Origin: Chitinophaga sp. CF418
GTDB taxonomy: Bacteria; Bacteroidota; Bacteroidia; Chitinophagales; Chitinophagaceae
DNA length: 64,000 bases
NCBI RefSeq assembly: GCF_900142925.1
Contig: NZ_FRCN01000003.1
Location: 461,300 to 525,299, forward strand
Reading direction: 5' to 3'
Notes under the pieces: model-generated
The model's database searches: none
Told to the model about the DNA's origin: nothing
The model's input: only the letters and a program-made list of their open reading frames with translations
Shown: positions 61,620 to 64,000 of the stretch, piece after piece
Numbering within the stretch: the first letter of the stretch is position 1
Layout: every line of letters begins with the position of its first letter
Translations under genes and position numbers: made by a program

Positions 61620-64000
61620 TTACTTCCCCTTCAACAGCCTCATGTCAACCTGCAAGGTCGCCATAAAATATCTCCCCAGCAACCTATTCTGATTCTCTGT
61701 CACGGTATTCCCTGATATAGTCTGCGACAACCTCGATGTCTCATCCAGTAAATTAAACCCCTGCAAACGGGCTGTCAGTTTCCTTTTGAAAAACATCTTC
61801 TCCAATGTAGCGTTCACCAACAGCGGGTTAGCAGTCAACGCTCCACTATAGCCACTGTTCAGCTGTTTATTAAGGTCAGCTCCCAGGCTGAATGTTTTCA
61901 GAAAATATACCTTGCCGTTCAGATTAAAATTCCAGGTATTGATATTGGTAATATTGTTCTGCTGCAATACATATACATTCCTGTTGTAAGTATAAGCTAC
62001 ACCGGTGGTCAGCTCCACCCATTCCCTGAGCATATTCGCCCTCAGAGATTGCGTTAGCACCAGGTTCTGTCCTGTTTTACGGACATTATCCATATACAGG
62101 ATGTTATTGTTGTAAGAGCTGTTTCCATCCAGGAAGAGGTTATATTTACCATCAGCCAGGCGGTAAGACCATCCATAGATAAAGCGGAAGTTGTAGTCGC
62201 CGCCGGTATTCAGGAAACGGGTTTCCTGTTTAACAGTGTTAAAACTGTCTTTCACAAGAGAGACATTCGTCACCACTTTATCTTGTGTATAGTTACCGGA
62301 GAGGTGGACGAATAAGGTATTCATTCCCGCATTGCGGTAATTGAAGAATACAGAATGCGCAAATGCGGGACGCAGATCAGGGTTACCGATAATGGGGAAC
62401 TGCGCATTAGTCAGATCTGGTACTGGCTGCAATTGCTGATAGGTAGGGAAGAGCACATTACCCGCATAAGAGAGGCTCATCATTGCCTGTTTGGGCAGTT
62501 TGTACTGAATACGGAAGACAGGCACCAGTTTATTACTGGTCACCACCGCCTTGTTGGCCCCACCCGCCATACTGCTGGTCATACTGGCCGGCTGCAGGCG
62601 CAGACCGAAGGTCATATCCCATTTCTTCTTTGCCCTGCGGAAGTTCAGCTCTACCTGGTGCTGCACCATCGTGTAGAGATACTGATTGCTGAGCGTGTCT
62701 ATCACATTGATCTTGCCGTCAGGATTAACCCAGCGGGTTTCCTGTATGTTATCGGTACGATTGTAATTGACAGAATAACGCAGTTCAAGACTGTTGACAG
62801 AATCCAGTGGTTCTACATAAGATAACTGGCCATTGCCGGTAAATGTATTGTTCTTTTTATCAAGCAGCTGGTGTAATACAGAATCCTTTGCAATAGTGCT
62901 GTCGGGATTATAGTAGCGCAGGCTGTCAATACCATCCTGCAGGTTATTGTTATTGGTGGTATTGGCATAAATTCCCAGGGAGACAATTCTTCCCAGTCCT
63001 TTGAAACGGTGGGAGGCGAACAGGCCTGCCAGGAAAACAGGCGTAGTACTGGTGTTCAGACCGGTAGAGATCTGATCCTTACGTTGTAAGCCACTCTGTA
63101 TAGCGCTGGTCATGCTGCTGTTGTACGATTTGTTGCCACTATAGTTCAGGTTGAAGTTGACCATATCCCCTTCTTTCGGCTTATATTCAGTACCAATGTT
63201 GATATTATAGTTATCATTTCGACTATTATTATTGCTGGTATTCACACTGGTAAGCGTTCCTTCGTCTGTCACTGTTTTTACAGTACTCAACGATTCCATA
63301 TCACTGGTGGTACGACCGCCAATGAGACCAACATTCACTGAAAATTCCTTGGAGTAATTGCCCCGGTAGTTGATGTTGCCGGTGGAGGTGATGGTATTAC
63401 CCACCTGTGCCGTGATATTGTTGGTATTACCATTAATAGAGAGCTGTTGTTTCTCACTGAAGTAATTTGCCAATACAGCAGCATTATACCGGCCATCATT
63501 CCCCACACCACCCAATGCCTGCGCCTGGTACACCCTTTCAAGATCTGCTTTCGTCTGGATATTGATGATCTTTTCCGGCTCTCCCACCTTCCGGCCTGTA
63601 GCACGAGCCAGATCGCCATAGTCGTCTATGAGCTGTATTTTATCAATGAGGTCCACCGGCAGGAGGCGTGTGAGGGTTTTGATATCAGTGATCATGAAGT
63701 CTTTCCCGTTGATCCTGACTTTGGTGATCCGTTTACCCATGGTCTGTACATTACCCTCCATGTCCACCTGCATACCAGGCAGCCGTTTCAGCAGATCTTC
63801 CGCTACTGCATTTTCGCGCAGGTGGTACTGGTCTGCACGGTATTCGATAGTGTCTTCCTTGATAACTACGGCTGGCACCTGTCCTTTTACCACTACTTCT
63901 TTCAATGTACTTGTCTTGATGGACAATTTTATAAGCGGCAGATCTATTTGGGTACCCGCTTCTTTATATGAGAATTCACGATACCAGGTATCATATCCGA
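61620..64000 (-). CDS. Outer-membrane beta-barrel / TonB-dependent receptor-like protein (5' part cut by window edge)
   Basis: At least 793 residues; the frame is open to the window edge. The text before the first possible start codon (a TTG at 63926) reads GYDTWYREFSYKEAGTQID, the end of a carboxypeptidase-regulatory-like domain, so the real start lies outside. A plug-like part follows (LKEVVVKGQVPAVVIKEDTIEY, NAVAEDLLKRLPGMQVDMEG, KVRINGKDFM), then a large barrel. This layout matches the OMP_b-brl_3 group of TonB-receptor-like proteins. The C-terminus ends RLLKGK without the usual final aromatic. It runs convergent to the anti-sigma-like gene (25-base gap). Ligand unknown. Confidence 0.88.
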   Translation of the reverse strand, partial: GYDTWYREFSYKEAGTQIDLPLIKLSIKTSTLKEVVVKGQVPAVVIKEDTIEYRADQYHLRENAVAEDLLKRLPGMQVDMEGNVQTMGKRITKVRINGKDFMITDIKTLTRLLPVDLIDKIQLIDDYGDLARATGRKVGEPEKIINIQTKADLERVYQAQALGGVGNDGRYNAAVLANYFSEKQQLSINGNTNNITAQVGNTITSTGNINYRGNYSKEFSVNVGLIGGRTTSDMESLSTVKTVTDEGTLTSVNTSNNNSRNDNYNINIGTEYKPKEGDMVNFNLNYSGNKSYNSSMTSAIQSGLQRKDQISTGLNTSTTPVFLAGLFASHRFKGLGRIVSLGIYANTTNNNNLQDGIDSLRYYNPDSTIAKDSVLHQLLDKKNNTFTGNGQLSYVEPLDSVNSLELRYSVNYNRTDNIQETRWVNPDGKINVIDTLSNQYLYTMVQHQVELNFRRAKKKWDMTFGLRLQPASMTSSMAGGANKAVVTSNKLVPVFRIQYKLPKQAMMSLSYAGNVLFPTYQQLQPVPDLTNAQFPIIGNPDLRPAFAHSVFFNYRNAGMNTLFVHLSGNYTQDKVVTNVSLVKDSFNTVKQETRFLNTGGDYNFRFIYGWSYRLADGKYNLFLDGNSSYNNNILYMDNVRKTGQNLVLTQSLRANMLREWVELTTGVAYTYNRNVYVLQQNNITNINTWNFNLNGKVYFLKTFSLGADLNKQLNSGYSGALTANPLLVNATLEKMFFKRKLTARLQGFNLLDETSRLSQTISGNTVTENQNRLLGRYFMATLQVDMRLLKGK

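Overview
This window looks like chromosomal DNA of a Bacteroidota bacterium, most probably a member of the Chitinophagaceae (Chitinophaga-like). The reasons are: repeated FecI-type sigma / FecR anti-sigma / SusC / SusD blocks; SusC proteins with an N-terminal STN domain; SprB repeats and a C-terminal sorting domain of the type IX secretion system (T9SS); a TANFOR domain; almost no Shine-Dalgarno sequences; and promoter-like sites of the Bacteroidota TAnnTTTG type. No tRNA, rRNA, CRISPR array or insertion sequence was found. Both edges cut a gene: a SusD-like gene on the left and a TonB-dependent-receptor-like gene on the right.

Layout. (1) 1-6756, minus strand: sigma factor, FecR, SusC and a partial SusD, a complete ECF-controlled nutrient-uptake operon. 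(2) 6833-7909: an HGSNAT/NagX-type membrane acyltransferase. (3) 8050-12580: a PAAR-like/Rhs polymorphic toxin with a variable 125-residue C-terminus and a probable immunity gene, followed by convergent endonuclease V (nfi). (4) 13717-35452, minus strand: a 21.7-kb run of closely packed genes. In transcription order these are a PKD lipoprotein, an outer-membrane barrel-like protein, a 1552-residue exported protein, a fibronectin-III protein, a 1727-residue SprB-repeat protein with a T9SS tail, a TANFOR/coiled-coil protein, a 957-residue exported protein ending in a YwqJ-like deaminase domain, two mutually similar small proteins and a SUKH (SMI1/KNR4) protein. I read this as a surface-displayed polymorphic toxin system with its immunity genes, and it is the best candidate for a little-described system here.

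(5) 35997-41192: ordinary or orphan genes (DUF4126-like membrane protein, GH29 fucosidase-like hydrolase, OmpA lipoprotein, nitrilase-superfamily amidase, a LytTR DNA-binding protein and a small conserved hypothetical). (6) 41.4-57 kb is visibly more AT-rich. It holds a 95-nt near-perfect inverted repeat, a Cys/His-rich 102-residue protein, one sigma/FecR pair followed by a small exported peptide, and, facing it, a second sigma/FecR/SusC/SusD/TPR/S9-peptidase operon. This suggests a peptide-processing or peptide-uptake module. (7) 57.2-61.6 kb: a TIGR03118-type lipoprotein, a lipoprotein made almost wholly of Asp-Thr-Ile-Pro-His and Pro-Pro-His-Asp-Thr-Phe-Pro repeats, and a sigma factor paired with a membrane protein carrying a beta-rich C-terminal domain. 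(8) 61620-64000: an outer-membrane beta-barrel receptor that runs off the window.

Functions are assigned from motifs read by eye; no database search was run. Statements about shared operons rest on spacing and orientation only.
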